A stretch of DNA of 64,000 nt from NCBI RefSeq assembly GCF_902825325.1, contig NZ_CADEAR010000005.1, positions 1 to 64,000 of the forward strand, written 5' to 3'. A program made the translations under genes and the position numbers. The notes under the pieces were generated by a model. It saw only the letters and a program-made list of their open reading frames with translations. It ran no database searches and was not told the DNA's origin. The DNA is from Brucella tritici (GTDB taxonomy: Bacteria; Pseudomonadota; Alphaproteobacteria; Rhizobiales; Rhizobiaceae). Below, piece by piece: positions 62,936 to 64,000 of this stretch. The first letter of the stretch is position 1; each line of letters begins with the position of its first letter.

Positions 62936-63367
62936 ATGCTTCACCATAAGGAAAACTGGCCTTACGTCGTCACCCTGTCGACGGGCGCATCGACCTTGGA
63001 AGAAACGCGTGAATTCTTTGATGTCTGGAACCGGTGGCTTGATGCGGGAAAGCCCTTTATCACGATCCGCCGTTTTCTAGATGAGGATGCTCTGGCACAT
63101 CCCGAAGGTTCGGCGCGCGAAGTCAAGCAATGGCTCCAGCAGAATGCGCAGCGCATTCGCGAACAGGTGATGGGCATGGTGAACATCGTGCCGGAATCGG
63201 TATATGAACAGGCAAGCCGCATGGATGCCGAAAAGCTGTTTCGCGTTCCGGCGGGCACATTTTCCAATGTCGATGCGGCACTGCATTGGCTCGAAGACCG
63301 TGTCGTTCGGCCAAATCAGCTTGATTTTGACCGGGCAGCGATCCGGGATAGATTGGAAGTATCCTGA
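62936..63367 (+). CDS. Conserved hypothetical protein (143 aa) linked to a TetR regulator
   Basis: 143 aa from ATG 62936, with CAGGAGGGAA seven bases upstream; the open frame from 62819 starts inside the operator and is not convincing. MLHHKENWPYVVTLSTGAST, EETREFFDVWNRWLDAGKPF and ALHWLEDRVVRPN suggest a soluble alpha/beta protein (the N-terminal WPYVVTL..F..F.. pattern recalls STAS/DUF-like small domains), but I recognise no named family. Its coding sequence ends 17 bp before the TTG start of the TetR gene, so the two form an operon. Confidence 0.7.
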   Translation: MLHHKENWPYVVTLSTGASTLEETREFFDVWNRWLDAGKPFITIRRFLDEDALAHPEGSAREVKQWLQQNAQRIREQVMGMVNIVPESVYEQASRMDAEKLFRVPAGTFSNVDAALHWLEDRVVRPNQLDFDRAAIRDRLEVS

Positions 63368-63383
63368 AATTTCGGAGATCGAT

Positions 63384-63986
63384 TTGCCGTCCACCGCCAT
63401 CAAGCCCAGGCCTCGTACCAAACCAGCGGAAATACGTCGTGACGAGCTGATGGCCGCAGCTGAAGCCCTCTTCCTCGAAAAGGGCTTCGCGGCGACAAGC
63501 GTGGATGAAATCGTGCGCTTGGCGGACGTTGCCAAAGGTACATTCTATCTGCATTTTCGCAGCAAGGACGACATCCTGCTGAACTTGCGGGAGCGCTTCA
63601 TCAATGGATTCTGTGAAGGGCTGGAGCGCCAGCTAGATCTACTTCCAGCAGACGACTGGCAGACAAAACTGGCTGTCTGGGCCGAAGCCGGAATTGCCGG
63701 TTATCTTGACAATTACAAGCTGCACGACATGGTGTTTCACGATTTTCATCCGCCCATGCGCCGCATGAAGCAGGAAAATCCGGCGGTCGTCCAGCTTGAT
63801 GCGTTGTTGACCGATGGTAATGCTGCAGGCGCATGGAAAATCGCCGATACGCGTCTGACTGCAGTGCTTCTGTTCAATGCGCTGCACGGTGCGGTCGATG
63901 AGACCATCTCCAACCCGGATATGATGGACCGAGCCGAGATGGTTGCCGGTGTTAAAGCATTTTTCCTGCAGGCGGTGAGCGCTTAG
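63384..63986 (+). CDS. TetR-family transcriptional regulator
   Basis: 200 aa from TTG 63384 (MPSTAIKPRPRTKPAEIRRD), preceded by GGAG seven bases upstream; the open frame runs back into the upstream gene but without family likeness. The DNA-binding domain is RRDELMAAAEALFLEKGFAA then TSVDEIVRLADVAKGTFYLH, ending at YLHFRSKDDILL. The rest is an all-helical ligand domain. It probably binds the palindrome at 62802-62820 and represses its own small operon. The effector and further targets (possibly beyond the right edge) are unknown. Confidence 0.9.
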   Translation: MPSTAIKPRPRTKPAEIRRDELMAAAEALFLEKGFAATSVDEIVRLADVAKGTFYLHFRSKDDILLNLRERFINGFCEGLERQLDLLPADDWQTKLAVWAEAGIAGYLDNYKLHDMVFHDFHPPMRRMKQENPAVVQLDALLTDGNAAGAWKIADTRLTAVLLFNALHGAVDETISNPDMMDRAEMVAGVKAFFLQAVSA

Positions 63987-64000
63987 CAGTCACGCTCAAA

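Overview
The window looks like a chromosomal segment of a Brucella/Ochrobactrum-type alphaproteobacterium (Rhizobiales, Brucellaceae). The signs are a GcrA cell-cycle regulator, a 5-aminolevulinate synthase HemA, a SAM-II riboswitch before metZ, a three-hairpin CCUCCUCCC small RNA of the rhizobial alpha-r14 type, the order argD-argF-hslO, and a dispersed REP-like intergenic element (core GAGCGCATCCCGAAAAGTGTG) seen in at least seven copies. No tRNA, rRNA, CRISPR array or complete insertion sequence was found; only the last 35 codons of an IS110-type transposase lie at the left edge.

Region by region. 1-5.9 kb: transposase end, a 54-aa membrane peptide, a periplasmic solute-binding protein divergent from a family 2 glycosyltransferase (GT2) with an MshEN-like N-terminus, a PPK2 polyphosphate kinase and a PhoR-like sensor kinase. 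5.9-18.6 kb: an exopolysaccharide locus (CelD-like acetyltransferase, GT2, secreted clan GH-A-like glycosidase, second GNAT protein, Wzx-type flippase, Wzz/ExoP-like co-polymerase, a truncated Wzy/ligase pseudogene, polysaccharide deacetylase, two GT4 enzymes). 18.8-23.3 kb: housekeeping gcrA and argD-argF-hslO. 23.3-26.8 kb: a second copy of the glycosidase family without a signal peptide, next to an intact Wzy/O-antigen-ligase-like gene, so the polysaccharide functions are split around the arginine genes. 26.8-43.4 kb: apaG, riboswitch-controlled metZ, dcd, a GlxA-type regulator, a CAP-domain protein, a MATE transporter, pyrD, a proline iminopeptidase, a CrbR/CrbS-like two-component pair, mscL and an aminotransferase. 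43.4-49 kb: hemA, then a second glycan cluster (GT2_4, deacetylase, GT25, GT8-like, GT29-like). 49.3-52.3 kb: DUF1127 peptide, LysR regulator divergent from cidA/lrgB, and the alpha-r14 sRNA. 52.4-64 kb: a dioxygenase-esterase fusion facing a second dioxygenase, a lipoprotein hydrolase, panC-panB, NrtR and its tandem operator, nadA-nadB-nadC, and a small gene plus TetR regulator behind a perfect palindrome.

How they work together. The two polysaccharide regions supply most of a Wzx/Wzy-type pathway (glycosyltransferases, flippase, polymerase, chain-length control, acetylation/deacetylation, hydrolase), but no priming sugar-phosphate transferase and no Wza-type outer-membrane exporter is in the window. 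The 56-63 kb region joins pantothenate (CoA) and de novo NAD synthesis, with NrtR most likely repressing nadABC through two palindromes on its promoter.

Most interesting signals: the duplicated glycosidase family paired with intact and broken Wzy genes, the MshEN-glycosyltransferase fusion (possible c-di-GMP control), the MhqO-MhqD-like fusion protein, the NrtR tandem operator with an apparently non-catalytic Nudix domain, and the alpha-r14 sRNA. All assignments come from reading motifs by eye; no database search was run.
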